Counted from the stretch's first letter, positions 8,201 to 17,009 are shown. The stretch is DNA of 64,000 nt from Mxb001 sp046046455 (GCA_046046455.1 JBJOJS010000023.1:1-64000), one strand, 5' to 3'. Numbers and translations are program-made. The notes: generated from the sequence alone by a model not told the origin.

Positions 8201-8416
8201 GTGACCGTGCCCAATGAACAAGAGCGTCTGCTCACGCCCGCGGAGGTCGCTCAACTCTTCCGCGTGCATCCCAAGACCGTGTCGCGCTGGGTGCAGGCCG
8301 GCAAACTCTCGGCCGTGCGCACACTCGGCGGCCATCGCCGCTATCGCGCGAGCGAGGTGTACGCGCTGCTCGACGAGTCCGGCATCGGCGCACCGATGGA
8401 CTCCATCGCTCCCTGA
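8201..8416 (+). CDS. bldC: BldC-family MerR-like DNA-binding protein
   Basis: Small DNA-binding regulator, 71 aa, very close to Streptomyces BldC. LLTPAEVAQLFRVHPKTVSRW is the winged-helix recognition region, then AGKLSAVRTLGGHRRYR is the wing and conserved basic end. The GTG at 8201 was chosen: GGGGGA lies just upstream, and the longer frame adds residues not found in BldC. In Streptomyces, BldC represses sporulation genes by head-to-tail binding to direct repeats. In non-sporulating actinomycetes its targets are less clear. Its position near the sterol-carrier gene and purL matches the usual actinobacterial neighbourhood, but purF and purM are missing between them. Confidence 0.92.
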   Translation: MTVPNEQERLLTPAEVAQLFRVHPKTVSRWVQAGKLSAVRTLGGHRRYRASEVYALLDESGIGAPMDSIAP

Positions 8417-8434
8417 CACCGTGCTGGCACGGTG
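8417..8434 (+). terminator. Hairpin directly after the bldC stop codon
   Basis: An 18-base perfect dyad (CACCGTGC, GCACGGTG) begins at the first base after the TGA stop. It lacks a T-run, as is usual for actinobacterial terminators. Confidence 0.5.
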
Positions 8435-8473
8435 ATCATCGTGCTCGGCGCGCACGCACTGTGCTCCCGTCTC

Positions 8474-8479
8474 TAGTCT
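8474..8479 (+). promoter_or_regulatory. -10 hexamer of a leaderless promoter (FSDRP protein 3)
   Basis: TAGTCT followed by six bases and the ATG at 8486. Confidence 0.6.
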
Positions 8480-8485
8480 GACGCT

Positions 8486-8974
8486 ATGCGTCTGCGCCTC
8501 ACGGTAGGAACCCTTGCCCTCGCTCTCGCTGCCGGCGTCTCGCCAGCGCTGGCTGCCGTGCCGCCGGATGCTCCACCGGAGTCCTACCTCTACATCGTGG
8601 ACGCGAAGTACATCAAGGTGAAGCCCAGCAAGGACGGCGTGACAGCGAAGGTCGTCCTGCGCGACGCCACGGTGACCCGCTTCAGCGATCGTCCCTACCG
8701 CCATGAGCACTACATGAGCGTGCGCGAGATGTTCCGCGAGTTCGGCTGGGACAGCAAGACGCTGAAGTGGGCCGACCCGACCCCCAACGCCGGAATCTCC
8801 GTGGCGGGGCATCGCACGGAGATCATCGACATCCGTCAGGCAAAGGGCGATGAGGACCGGATCGTGCTCTACGTGCGCGACGTGCGCTACCAGCTCAAGG
8901 CGGTGGAGGGTGTCGGCGCCGTCTTCATCGACAACGTCGAGGCCGCGGCGGAACTGCCGCAAGAAGATAAGTAG
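8486..8974 (+). CDS. Secreted FSDRPYR-motif protein, paralogue 3 (minimal form)
   Basis: Third and shortest family member, 162 aa. A Sec signal peptide (cleavage near ALAAV) is followed by the shared domain only: ESYLYIVDAKYIKV, TRFSDRPYRH, the short helix SVREMFREFGW, DPTPNAGISV, IIDI and AVFIDN. It ends in an acidic tail (AELPQEDK). The beta-rich extension of the other two is absent, so this copy defines the minimal unit. It is separated from them by bldC and ends four bases before the purL stop on the other strand. Function unknown. Confidence 0.82.
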   Translation: MRLRLTVGTLALALAAGVSPALAAVPPDAPPESYLYIVDAKYIKVKPSKDGVTAKVVLRDATVTRFSDRPYRHEHYMSVREMFREFGWDSKTLKWADPTPNAGISVAGHRTEIIDIRQAKGDEDRIVLYVRDVRYQLKAVEGVGAVFIDNVEAAAELPQEDK

Positions 8975-8978
8975 CCCG

Positions 8979-11279
8979 CTAGACGGTCAGCGCAGGGCCG
9001 AAGTGCGTCGGGAACGTCGCCTCGTGGGCATCGCGCAGTTCATCCAGCGTGAGGATGACGTCGCCCACCTGGAGCACCTGCTCACCGGGATGACCGACGT
9101 CCGCACCAAGGCCTGAATCGACCGCACCGATGCGGTGCGCAGGCAGACCCCGCGCAGCGCACATCGCGGTGAAGCGCATCTCCTCCGAGCGCGGGAGGAC
9201 GACGATCGCGCGGCCGGGCGACTCCGACCACAGGAAGGTCGCCATCTCGAGACCATCCGGAGCCCACACGCGGGCGCCGACACCGGAGCGCAGAGCCATC
9301 TCCACCAGTGCCTGAGCAACCCCGCCGTCAGCAATGTCGTGTGCCGCGGTGAGCATGCCGTCACGCGATCCCGCGATGAGGATCTCGCCGAGCAGCTTCT
9401 CGCGGGCGAGGTCGGCCCGCGGTGGGAGGCCGCCGAGGTGGCCATGCATGACATGCGCCCACTCGCTGCCGGCGAAGTCCTCACCGGTGTTTCCGAGCAA
9501 GTACAGGATCTCGCCGTCGGGCCCCCAGGCCATCGGCGTACGCCGCTCGACGTCGTCGATGACGCCGAGCACACCGACGACGGGGGTTGGCAGGATCGCG
9601 GTGTCACCCGTGGAGTTGTAGAAGCTCACATTGCCGCCGGTGACGGGGATCCCGAGCTCGAGACAGCCGTCCGCGAGTCCACGTACGGCCTCGGCGAAAG
9701 TCCACATGACCCCGGGATCCTCGGGAGATCCGAAGTTGAGGCAGTTGGTCACCGCGAGCGGCTTCGCACCCGTCACCGCGACATTGCGATAGGACTCCGC
9801 GAGCGCGAGCTTGGCACCCTCGTAGGGATCGAGGCGCACGAAGCGGCCATTGCAGTCGGTCGACACGGCCACGCCGAGTCCGGACTCCTCGTCGATGCGG
9901 ATCATGCCGGAGTCCTCGGGCTGGGCCAGGACGGTGTTGCCGAGCACGTAACGGTCGTACTGGCTCGTCACCCACTTCTTCGACGCCAGATTGGGCGACG
10001 CGGTCATGCGCAGCCACGTGTCGCGGATCTCGTCGGGTGTCTGCGGGCGAGCCAGCGAGCGCGCGTCCGCGGACTGCAGATCATCGAGCTCGCGTGGACG
10101 CTCCATGGGCCGGTGGTAGACCGGGCCCTCGTGCGCGACCGTGCGCGGGGGTACGTCGACGATGCGCTCACCGTGCCAGTCGATGGTGAGGCGCCCGGAG
10201 TCGGTCACCTCTCCGATGACGACGGCCTCGACCTCCCACTTGCGACAGATCTGCAGGAAGGCGTCGATATTGGCAGGGGTGACGATCGCGCACATGCGCT
10301 CCTGCGACTCGCTCATGAGGATCTCCTCGGGCGAGAGCGACGGGTCGCGCAGCAGCACGCGGTCGAGGTGCACGTGCATGCCACCCTCACCGTTGGAGGC
10401 GAGCTCGCTCGTCGCGCACGAGATGCCTGCACCGCCGAGATCCTGGATGCCCTCGACGAGTCCGGAGTGGAGCACCTCGAGCGTGCACTCGATGAGCAGT
10501 TTCTCCATGAAGGGATCGCCGACCTGCACACTCGGCCGCTTCGCAGGGCCATCGGCGTCGAAGGTCTCGCTCGCGAGCACGGAGACACCGCCGATGCCGT
10601 CGCCGCCGGTGCGCGCACCGTAGAGCACGACGAGGTTGCCCACGCCCTTCGCGGAGGCAAGGTGCACGTCCTCGTGCTTCATCGCTCCGATGCACAGCGC
10701 GTTGACAAGCGGGTTGCCGGCGTACGTCGCATCGAAGACGATCTCGCCGCCGATATTCGGCAGTCCGAGGCAGTTGCCGTAGCCGCCGATACCGGCGACC
10801 ACACCCGGCAGCACACGGCGCGTGTCCGGCGCATCCGCGGGACCGAAGCGCAGCGGATCCATCACCGCGAGCGGGCGCGCGCCCATCGACAGGATGTCGC
10901 GCACGATGCCGCCTATGCCGGTCGCCGCGCCCTGGTAGGGCTCGACGTACGACGGGTGGTTGTGCGACTCGACCTTGAAGGTGACCGCCCAGCCGTCGCC
11001 CACGTCGACGACTCCGGCGTTCTCGCCGATGCCCACCATGAGCTGAGGCCAGCCCCCCTCGGGCTGCTTCTCGCCGAACTGGCGCAGATGGACCTTGGAG
11101 GACTTGTAGGAGCAGTGCTCGCTCCACATGACGGAGTACATCGCGAGCTCGCTCGACGTCGGTCGACGGCCGAGGATCTCGCGGATGCGCTGGTACTCGT
11201 CGGGCTTGAGCCCGAGATCGGCATAGGGCTGCTGCGCATCGGGGGTCGACTCGGCCCGCGTGACGGTGTCGAGGCTCAT
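8979..11279 (-). CDS. purL: Phosphoribosylformylglycinamidine synthase subunit PurL
   Basis: Large catalytic subunit of FGAM synthase (766 aa, the small-PurL type that needs PurQ and PurS). It catalyses ATP-dependent amidation of FGAR to FGAM, step 4 of purine synthesis. N-terminal residues LGLKPDEYQRI, MWSEHCSYKSSK, VESHNHPSYVEPYQGAATG and GGIVRDILSMGARP are the classic PurL motifs for the nucleotide and metal sites. The second ATP-grasp-like repeat (TGGNVSFYN, AHDIADGG) is complete. It is the last gene of purS-purQ-purL and overlaps purQ by four bases (ATGA). The length and motif set are full, so there is no sign of damage. Confidence 0.98.
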   Translation of the reverse strand: MSLDTVTRAESTPDAQQPYADLGLKPDEYQRIREILGRRPTSSELAMYSVMWSEHCSYKSSKVHLRQFGEKQPEGGWPQLMVGIGENAGVVDVGDGWAVTFKVESHNHPSYVEPYQGAATGIGGIVRDILSMGARPLAVMDPLRFGPADAPDTRRVLPGVVAGIGGYGNCLGLPNIGGEIVFDATYAGNPLVNALCIGAMKHEDVHLASAKGVGNLVVLYGARTGGDGIGGVSVLASETFDADGPAKRPSVQVGDPFMEKLLIECTLEVLHSGLVEGIQDLGGAGISCATSELASNGEGGMHVHLDRVLLRDPSLSPEEILMSESQERMCAIVTPANIDAFLQICRKWEVEAVVIGEVTDSGRLTIDWHGERIVDVPPRTVAHEGPVYHRPMERPRELDDLQSADARSLARPQTPDEIRDTWLRMTASPNLASKKWVTSQYDRYVLGNTVLAQPEDSGMIRIDEESGLGVAVSTDCNGRFVRLDPYEGAKLALAESYRNVAVTGAKPLAVTNCLNFGSPEDPGVMWTFAEAVRGLADGCLELGIPVTGGNVSFYNSTGDTAILPTPVVGVLGVIDDVERRTPMAWGPDGEILYLLGNTGEDFAGSEWAHVMHGHLGGLPPRADLAREKLLGEILIAGSRDGMLTAAHDIADGGVAQALVEMALRSGVGARVWAPDGLEMATFLWSESPGRAIVVLPRSEEMRFTAMCAARGLPAHRIGAVDSGLGADVGHPGEQVLQVGDVILTLDELRDAHEATFPTHFGPALTV

Positions 11280-11947
11280 GCGGACACCAGTCGGTTGATC
11301 GCGGAGACGAAGAAGCCCAGGCCGTCGGTGGACGGGCCCGTGAGCGCCTCGACGGCGTGCTCCGGGTGCGGCATGAGACCGACGATCGTGCCTGCGGGAT
11401 TGGAGATCCCGGCGATGTCGCGCAGGCTGCCGTTGGGGTTGACGTCGAGGTAGCGCGCGATGACGAGTCCCTCGCCCTCGAGACGGTCCAGGGTCGCGTC
11501 GTCCGCGACGTACCCGCCCTCGCCATTCTTGAGCGGGATGAGGATCTCCTCGCCCTCGACGTACGCGTTGGTCCAGACCGTGTCGACCCGCTCCATGCGC
11601 AGGCGTTGGTCGCGACAGACGAAGTGCAGGTGGTCATTGCGGGTGAGGGCCCCGGGGAGCAGGTGCGACTCGCAGAGGATCTGGAAGCCATTGCAGATGC
11701 CGAGGACCGGCAGCCCCTGCTCTGCACGCGCGACGATCGTGGCCATTACCGGGGCGAAGCGCGCGATGGCACCGCAGCGCAGGTAGTCGCCGTAGGAGAA
11801 TCCGCCGGGGAGGATGACCGCGTCGACACTCTTGATGTCGTCGTCGCCGTGCCACAGGGCGACGGGCTCTCCGCCCGCGAGGCGCACGGCACGCTGCGCA
11901 TCGCGATCGTCGAGTGATCCGGGGAAGGTGACGACGCCGATCTTCAC
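11276..11947 (-). CDS. purQ: Phosphoribosylformylglycinamidine synthase subunit PurQ (glutaminase)
   Basis: Class-I glutamine amidotransferase subunit of FGAM synthase, 223 aa; it supplies ammonia to PurL. The oxyanion strand GGFSYGDYLR, the nucleophile elbow GICNGFQIL (catalytic Cys) and the C-terminal MPHPEHAVE (catalytic His and Glu) are all present. The start overlaps the purS stop by one base and the end overlaps the purL start by four, indicating coupled translation of a three-subunit complex. Confidence 0.97.
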   Translation of the reverse strand: MKIGVVTFPGSLDDRDAQRAVRLAGGEPVALWHGDDDIKSVDAVILPGGFSYGDYLRCGAIARFAPVMATIVARAEQGLPVLGICNGFQILCESHLLPGALTRNDHLHFVCRDQRLRMERVDTVWTNAYVEGEEILIPLKNGEGGYVADDATLDRLEGEGLVIARYLDVNPNGSLRDIAGISNPAGTIVGLMPHPEHAVEALTGPSTDGLGFFVSAINRLVSA

Positions 11948-12195
11948 TACGCGTCCTCGACCCGGAGCGTGTAGCTCTCGATGACGGGATTGCTCAGCAA
12001 CTCCTCGGCCATGCGATGCAGGTCGGCGAGGGCCTCATCGCTGGGCGCGCCGTCGAGAGTGATCTCGAAGCGCTTGCCCTGGCGCACATCGGCGACACCG
12101 TGGACACCGAAGCGGGTGAAGGCGCCCATGACCGCGCGGCCCTGGGGGTCGAGGATCTCCGGCTTGAGCATGACGTCGACGACGACGCGGGCCAT
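11947..12195 (-). CDS. purS: Phosphoribosylformylglycinamidine synthase subunit PurS
   Basis: Small structural subunit of FGAM synthase (82 aa) that bridges PurL and PurQ and helps ammonia channelling. The typical beginning ARVVVDVMLKPEILDPQGRAV and the RQGKRFEI strand followed by the helical ADLHRMAEELLSNPVIE match the family. A GAGGAG ribosome-binding site sits seven bases before the ATG. It leads purS-purQ-purL. Confidence 0.96.
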   Translation of the reverse strand: MARVVVDVMLKPEILDPQGRAVMGAFTRFGVHGVADVRQGKRFEITLDGAPSDEALADLHRMAEELLSNPVIESYTLRVEDA

Positions 12196-12224
12196 CGGAT
12201 CTCCTCGGGGTCGGCAGCGCCGTC

Positions 12225-12230
12225 AGTCTA
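12225..12230 (-). promoter_or_regulatory. Probable -10 of the purSQL operon
   Basis: Minus-strand TAGACT lies 29 bases before the purS start. It leaves a leader of about 23 bases that contains the GAGGAG ribosome-binding site. I see no purine riboswitch in this short region. Confidence 0.45.
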
Positions 12231-12259
12231 TGCAGTGCCGGTCCCGCATCCGCCGGAGG

Positions 12260-13531
12260 TCAGCGCCAGAAACGGCCTGACTTGCGCCACACCCCACCGG
12301 ACTGCTCCACCGAGGTGGCCTGGCCTGCGGCACCGCCGTAGTCGCCGGTGCCACCGACGATCGGTCGCTCTGCCGGGCTCGCCGTCGTGTCATCCGACAG
12401 CGTCATGCCGGTGATGATCATGGTGCCCGTCTTGAACTCCTGCTCGATCATGCCGATGACGGGCGTGACGCCATCGATCTCGTCGTACGTCAGCATTGTC
12501 GCGAAGTAGTCCCCGGACTTCTTGGCCTTCGTGTTCGCGGTCTTGAACATGTAGCCCTCCACGCCCAGGAAGCTCCCGCCGGGGACTGAGGCCTCGGAGA
12601 CACTGCGCCCACGGTCCTCGAACCACGTAAGCGGCTTGGCGGTCCCACCGGGCTTCGCCGATCTCACGGTGATGGACTTGCCGCTGGCGCTGTAGATCAA
12701 CTCGCCGCGGTGCCCGGAGAAGGCGCCGGTGCCGCCGAGCACGGCGAAGGTGGCACCCCTCTGCGTGGAACCCTTTGCCCGGGCGATCGTCCGCGCGAAG
12801 AGCGAGCCGGTGGGAGTGAAGACCTGCATGTCGATGGTCTCCGTCGAAGCAGCGCTCGCCGTGCCGGCGGCCTGCGTCGCGATCAGGACGTAGGAATTGG
12901 CGCCGCCCGTCGCCCGGAGCATCGAGACAGCGCCGATCCCCTGCGGGGTGTTCGGTGCAGCATGGCTCTCCTGGACGATCGTGTCGAAGTTGAACGTCGT
13001 CGACTTGAGATCCTTCTCGACGAAGAGGTCGTAGGCAAGGAGCTGCTTGTCGCCCACCTTGCGCATGAGGAGCGTGCCGCGGGCCGAAGCGTAGGCACCT
13101 GTGCCGCCGGTCACCGGCATGATGTGCAGGGTTTCGGGCAACTTGCCCTTGGGATCCTCGTTGACGGCCTGGGCGAAGATCTGCCCGCCCTTGAGGTCCA
13201 CCTGGATCTGCGTGTCGCGAAGTTCGGCGTCCTTCTTCGGTGACGGCGCGACGACGCGCATCACCATGGTGAGGGTGCCCGCCTTGCCTCCCGAGGTGTC
13301 GGACACCGTGCCCTGGGTGACCGTGAGATTGCCGATGCCCTTGGCATCCCCGTAGTCCACCGTCACGGGCCGGGAGAACTTGCCGTAGACCATGAAGGAC
13401 TCCTTCTTCAGCGCACGAGGCTGAACGGTCTCCGTGCTCGGCGAAGACGACGGAGCCGCCGAGGCGGGTACGCCGACGAGAGCGCCGGCCGCCAGGGCGG
13501 TCGCCGCCGTGAGGGCAAGGGCGAACTTCAC
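12260..13531 (-). CDS. Secreted protein with three dirigent/allene-oxide-cyclase-like motifs
   Basis: Exported protein, 423 aa. The start is the GTG at 13529-13531: it has GGAGG six bases upstream and begins a Sec signal peptide (VKFALALTAATALAAG..., cleavage near ASAAP). The mature part carries the barrel motif three times: GGTGAYASARGTLL, GGTGAFSGHRGELIY and GGTGDYGGAAGQAT, at roughly 130-residue intervals. The motif is the VxGGTGxFxxARG signature of dirigent and allene-oxide-cyclase beta-barrels. Three barrels are therefore likely, the last close to the C-terminus. No catalytic role can be assigned. It is divergent from the metzincin protein. Confidence 0.75.
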   Translation of the reverse strand: MKFALALTAATALAAGALVGVPASAAPSSSPSTETVQPRALKKESFMVYGKFSRPVTVDYGDAKGIGNLTVTQGTVSDTSGGKAGTLTMVMRVVAPSPKKDAELRDTQIQVDLKGGQIFAQAVNEDPKGKLPETLHIMPVTGGTGAYASARGTLLMRKVGDKQLLAYDLFVEKDLKSTTFNFDTIVQESHAAPNTPQGIGAVSMLRATGGANSYVLIATQAAGTASAASTETIDMQVFTPTGSLFARTIARAKGSTQRGATFAVLGGTGAFSGHRGELIYSASGKSITVRSAKPGGTAKPLTWFEDRGRSVSEASVPGGSFLGVEGYMFKTANTKAKKSGDYFATMLTYDEIDGVTPVIGMIEQEFKTGTMIITGMTLSDDTTASPAERPIVGGTGDYGGAAGQATSVEQSGGVWRKSGRFWR

Positions 13532-13670
13532 GTGTCCTCCAAGGGTTTCCCTCGAGGATACGGCTCCCCCTACCCCGGATGCCCGGCCTGACGGGGGCGG
13601 CATGCACACGATCACGGGGACACGCCCGCGTGAGGAGTGCCACACTGGCCCGTCCCCTCGGGAGGTCCCC

Positions 13671-16472
13671 TTGAGACTCACGCGCATGGTTTCCACGCTC
13701 AGCGCTACCGCCATCGGCATTGGCGCGCTGGTCGCCACCGGTGCCCCGCAAGCGGCGGACAGCCCTTCACAGCGCGACGTCGTCATCGTCGTCGACAACA
13801 CCGCGACACGTGCCACCGATTGGGCCCTTCAGAAGAGGGCCTACCTGGCGATGCTGGATGATCGCGCCACCTTTCCTCTCGACGGCAGCGTGGCTGTCTC
13901 CCTGGTGCAGTACGCCGCCGCGAAGGAGGGCGGCCAGGCATCGCGTGTCACGCTTCCGCTCACACGACTCGACAGCGCGGGCGCCCTCGCGAAGGCCCGG
14001 GCTGCGATCTCCGAGGCGACCCTCCTCACTCCGGACACGTCCGGGTTCGACGGCCTGACCGCAGCGGCGCAGGAACTCTCCGCTCGTGGCACGAAGGGTT
14101 CGCCGGCCAACGTGTGCCTCACCGCGAACGTCGCATGGGATCGGACGACGCTGATCAAGGGCGCCGGTGCCGTGAAGTCAGCAGGAGCCACGCGCGTCGG
14201 AGTCCTTGCGCTGACGTCACCCTCACTGAGCGCCGCCCAGGCCTCCCAGCTGTTCGCCGATGCGGTCTTCGGCGACGGCGACGTGGTGAGCGCGCGCAAT
14301 GTTCCCGAGTTCGGCGGCCTGGTCAACTCCTCCTGCATGCTCCCGGCGGTGCGTCTGCGAGCGATCGAGGTCAACCAGGTCATCCAGGACTGGCACAACT
14401 CCGTGCCTCTCGTGCAATACAAGGACACGATCGCGCGCGTCTTCCTGGAGACCGTCGCCCGACCTAGTGCCACCGCGAGTGGGCTGCTCCATGGCGAGCG
14501 CGACGGGGTGCCACTCCGTGGCAGTCCGCTCTCGCCCATCAATGACAGCGGCGCCATCGCCATCGATAGCACCGCCGACGCACGCGGCAGCATCAACGGG
14601 AGTCTGAACTTCCGCCTGCCGACGAGCTGGATGAGCGGTGACGTCACGCTGACCTTCGAGTCCCCGTCCACGATGACCTGCACGGCGGCTGCCGGAGAGG
14701 CCCGCGACTGCGACGTCGACGTGACCTTCGAGGAAGCAGCTGAGCCGCGTGTCGACTACGTCTCGGTTCCCTACGAGTACCTCGGCACCTTGCGTGAGCC
14801 CACCGATGCGGAACTGGTCGAGAACATGTACCGGACCGAGGACATCTTCCCGACGCGGTACGTCGACTTCGACTTCGACTGGCTCCCTGTCAACGTCGAC
14901 GACACGATCCCCGACCTCGATAGGGTCAACGCCTTCCTGACGCTCTACGGCCTCTACGAGGATTGCGGGTCCGACTGCGCGAAGTACTACGGGATCCTCA
15001 GTGGCTCGGGCGGGGGTCTCGCCACGGGGATCCCCGGGACCGCAGCGTCGGGATTCCTCTCCGGCACCGGGGCCTCGGAGGCATACGGCTACGCGCGCAA
15101 CCGCGGCCCGCACGAAATCGCGCATATGTACGGCGCCCACCACATCGTCAACGCCGCCGAGAACGGCAAGACGAGCAGGCTGAAGTACGGCTGGTGCACG
15201 GAAGAGGGTGGGCTCACCGCTCCGGAATTCCCCCACTGGTTCTTCTCGTCCGCCGCGGGCGCGGACCGGCCGTCCTTCGGACCGCTGGGGTCCGATGACG
15301 AGGAGGTCTGGGGCATGTCGCCACGCTTCGTCTCGCGTAACGCCGACCTTGCGGTGAGCGACCCCGGTCAGGTGTTCCCGCTCATGAGCTACTGCGGCGC
15401 GGTAGACCGCTCGAGCCAGTTCCGCTGGCCGTCGCTGCAGACATACGACGTCCTCGCCGACGAGTTCCTCGGCAGTGCGCGTACGCGGCCGGCTGCGGAG
15501 CCATCTGCGCGTCCGTTCATCGTCGTCCGCGGACTCTTCGATCCGCAGTCCCCCGGCTCCGCCGAGTTCCTCCCCGTGGCGCCGGTCACCATGCGTCCGC
15601 CTGCGACGAACACGGGAGAGTGGTCGATTCGACTCGTCGACCGCCGCGGCAAGGCGCTTGCCACGCGCTCCTTCGCCGCGAGCGAGTCCCACGGCGACGC
15701 GGCGGGCCCTGAGCAGGGCGAGGCCACGGCGCGAGCGTCGTTCGCCGTGGCATTCCCCGCTGAGCTCTCCGCACGCATCGGTGCGATCCAGCTGCGCAAG
15801 GGGCAGACGGTCGTCGCCACGCAGCGCGCGTCTACTGCCGCGCCACAGGTGACGATCGCGTCCCCGAAGGCAGGGGTCGCGCTGACGGGTTCGACGGTCA
15901 CGGTGAGCTGGGCCGCCCAGGACGCGGACTCATCGGAGTTGAGTGCGACCGTGCTCTACCGGACAAGCCCCAAGGCCCGCTGGACCCCGGTCGCGATCGA
16001 TGCGACCGGCAGGAGTATCACCGTGCCGCGGCGCGCGATCGAGGGCTCGCGCGCGGGCGAGTTCATGGTCATCGCCAGCGACGGCGTCCGCTCCGGTGCG
16101 GCGCGAGTGGGATCGATACGGGTGGCCGACAACCCGCCGATCGTGGTGATCCGCTCAGGTGGCGATACGACGTACTCGGGTGCGCAGAACCTCATCCTCA
16201 GCGCCACGGCCTGGGACTCCGAGAGCGGCACGCGAGACGTCACGGTCACGTGGTCGTCGAGCATCGACGGGCCCCTTGGTCAGCGGGTCGCGGGCAACTC
16301 GAGCAGGGCCGGTGACACCGGCTTCCACATCAATCTCCTTGCCACCGACCTCTCCGAGGGCGTACACACCATCACAGCGACCGCGACCGACTCCTTCGGC
16401 GGCACGGCCACGGCGACGACGCGGGTGACGATCATGCGCGTGGCAGAAGGCGTCGCGCAGTCCACAGGCTAG
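13671..16472 (+). CDS. Large secreted vWA/metzincin metalloprotease-like protein with Ig-like tail
   Basis: Exported protein of 933 aa. The start is taken as TTG at 13671, five bases after GGAGG; ATG 13686 is the alternative and also leaves a signal peptide (cleavage near PQAAD). The N-terminal region (about 38-200) resembles a von Willebrand A domain beginning RDVVIVVDNTATRATDW, but lacks the DxSxS metal site. The middle has the full zinc motif HExxHxxGxxH (His 481, Glu 482, His 485, His 491) and a later LMSYC (Met 572) that fits a metzincin Met-turn. The C-terminus has two Ig-like domains (about 720-925). An active extracellular protease is likely but unproven. Its stop shares CTAG with the META-domain gene. 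Confidence 0.8.
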   Translation: MRLTRMVSTLSATAIGIGALVATGAPQAADSPSQRDVVIVVDNTATRATDWALQKRAYLAMLDDRATFPLDGSVAVSLVQYAAAKEGGQASRVTLPLTRLDSAGALAKARAAISEATLLTPDTSGFDGLTAAAQELSARGTKGSPANVCLTANVAWDRTTLIKGAGAVKSAGATRVGVLALTSPSLSAAQASQLFADAVFGDGDVVSARNVPEFGGLVNSSCMLPAVRLRAIEVNQVIQDWHNSVPLVQYKDTIARVFLETVARPSATASGLLHGERDGVPLRGSPLSPINDSGAIAIDSTADARGSINGSLNFRLPTSWMSGDVTLTFESPSTMTCTAAAGEARDCDVDVTFEEAAEPRVDYVSVPYEYLGTLREPTDAELVENMYRTEDIFPTRYVDFDFDWLPVNVDDTIPDLDRVNAFLTLYGLYEDCGSDCAKYYGILSGSGGGLATGIPGTAASGFLSGTGASEAYGYARNRGPHEIAHMYGAHHIVNAAENGKTSRLKYGWCTEEGGLTAPEFPHWFFSSAAGADRPSFGPLGSDDEEVWGMSPRFVSRNADLAVSDPGQVFPLMSYCGAVDRSSQFRWPSLQTYDVLADEFLGSARTRPAAEPSARPFIVVRGLFDPQSPGSAEFLPVAPVTMRPPATNTGEWSIRLVDRRGKALATRSFAASESHGDAAGPEQGEATARASFAVAFPAELSARIGAIQLRKGQTVVATQRASTAAPQVTIASPKAGVALTGSTVTVSWAAQDADSSELSATVLYRTSPKARWTPVAIDATGRSITVPRRAIEGSRAGEFMVIASDGVRSGAARVGSIRVADNPPIVVIRSGGDTTYSGAQNLILSATAWDSESGTRDVTVTWSSSIDGPLGQRVAGNSSRAGDTGFHINLLATDLSEGVHTITATATDSFGGTATATTRVTIMRVAEGVAQSTG

Positions 16473-16867
16473 GCAGCGGGCGGCAGGTCACTGCGATAGA
16501 CGAGGAGGCGGGCCGCCGTACCCACGGCCAGCACGTCAGCGCTGAGTAGGTAGGGGACCTGTCCGTGCAGCACCGACGTGACGGCCGCCTCGACCTTCAT
16601 CGCGAGATCAGGGCACATCATGCGCGTGAGCGCCATCGGGCCGATCTGGATGGTGTCGTCGTGCACGGTCACGCTCGCATGGCCGGTGTTGCAGCCGGCG
16701 TCGACGTGCAGGTGTCCATCGGCGACCTCGAACGTCGAGCGGATGCCGCCGGGGAGCGGCCACGCACCGTCGGCATCGCGGATCTCCGTGAGCACCCACG
16801 TGGTGCCCTCGAGCGGCCACACGCGCGAGGCAGGGGCCGACTCCGGGGGATTGACGCCGTCGTCCAC
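16469..16867 (-). CDS. META-domain (HslJ-like) protein
   Basis: Small protein of 132 aa matching the META domain: WPLEGTTWVLTEI at the start, a central DAGCNTGHASV loop (usually GCNxxxG), and IGPMALTRMMCPD (usually GPMAxTxMAC), then a helix and ending strand. No signal peptide is visible, unlike E. coli HslJ, so it may act in the cytoplasm, or the true start may differ. The GTG at 16867 is used; no clear ribosome-binding site precedes it. META proteins are linked to heat-shock and novobiocin resistance in E. coli, but the function is unknown here. Confidence 0.75.
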   Translation of the reverse strand: MDDGVNPPESAPASRVWPLEGTTWVLTEIRDADGAWPLPGGIRSTFEVADGHLHVDAGCNTGHASVTVHDDTIQIGPMALTRMMCPDLAMKVEAAVTSVLHGQVPYLLSADVLAVGTAARLLVYRSDLPPAA

Positions 16868-16894
16868 GGGTCAAGCGTCCCACGCCCCTCCCTC

Positions 16895-16923
16895 CCATTT
16901 CTCCCGCTAAGCGGGACAAATGG
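16895..16923. repeat. Palindrome in the divergent META/DDN promoter region
   Basis: Arms CCATTT and AAATGG, plus an inner CCCGC/GCGGG pair, around a TAA loop. It lies between two divergent genes, so it is more likely an operator than a terminator. Confidence 0.5.
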
Positions 16924-16958
16924 TGGAGAAGGGCACGCAGGCGGCCGTTCATCACCAT

Positions 16959-17008
16959 TTGTCCCTGTCACCTTGTCCCTTTGTCCCTGTCACCTTGTCC
17001 CTGTCACC
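16959..17008. repeat. Tandem TTGTCCC repeats upstream of the F420-type oxidoreductase
   Basis: The 14-base unit TTGTCCCTGTCACC occurs at 16959-16972, 16981-16994 and 16995-17008, with a half unit TTGTCCCT between the first two. The array ends one base before the -10 of the downstream gene, so it covers the whole region where an activator or repressor would bind. Confidence 0.7.
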
Positions 17009-17009
17009 G

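Noticed and set aside
9135..11453. Long open frame of 772 codons on the plus strand
   Set aside because: It is antisense to purL and purQ throughout; its product is Arg/Asp/His-rich without any domain. Typical of high-GC codon bias.
12196..12259. Purine or other riboswitch before purS
   Set aside because: Only 64 bases with a -10 and a ribosome-binding site; there is no room or structure for an aptamer.
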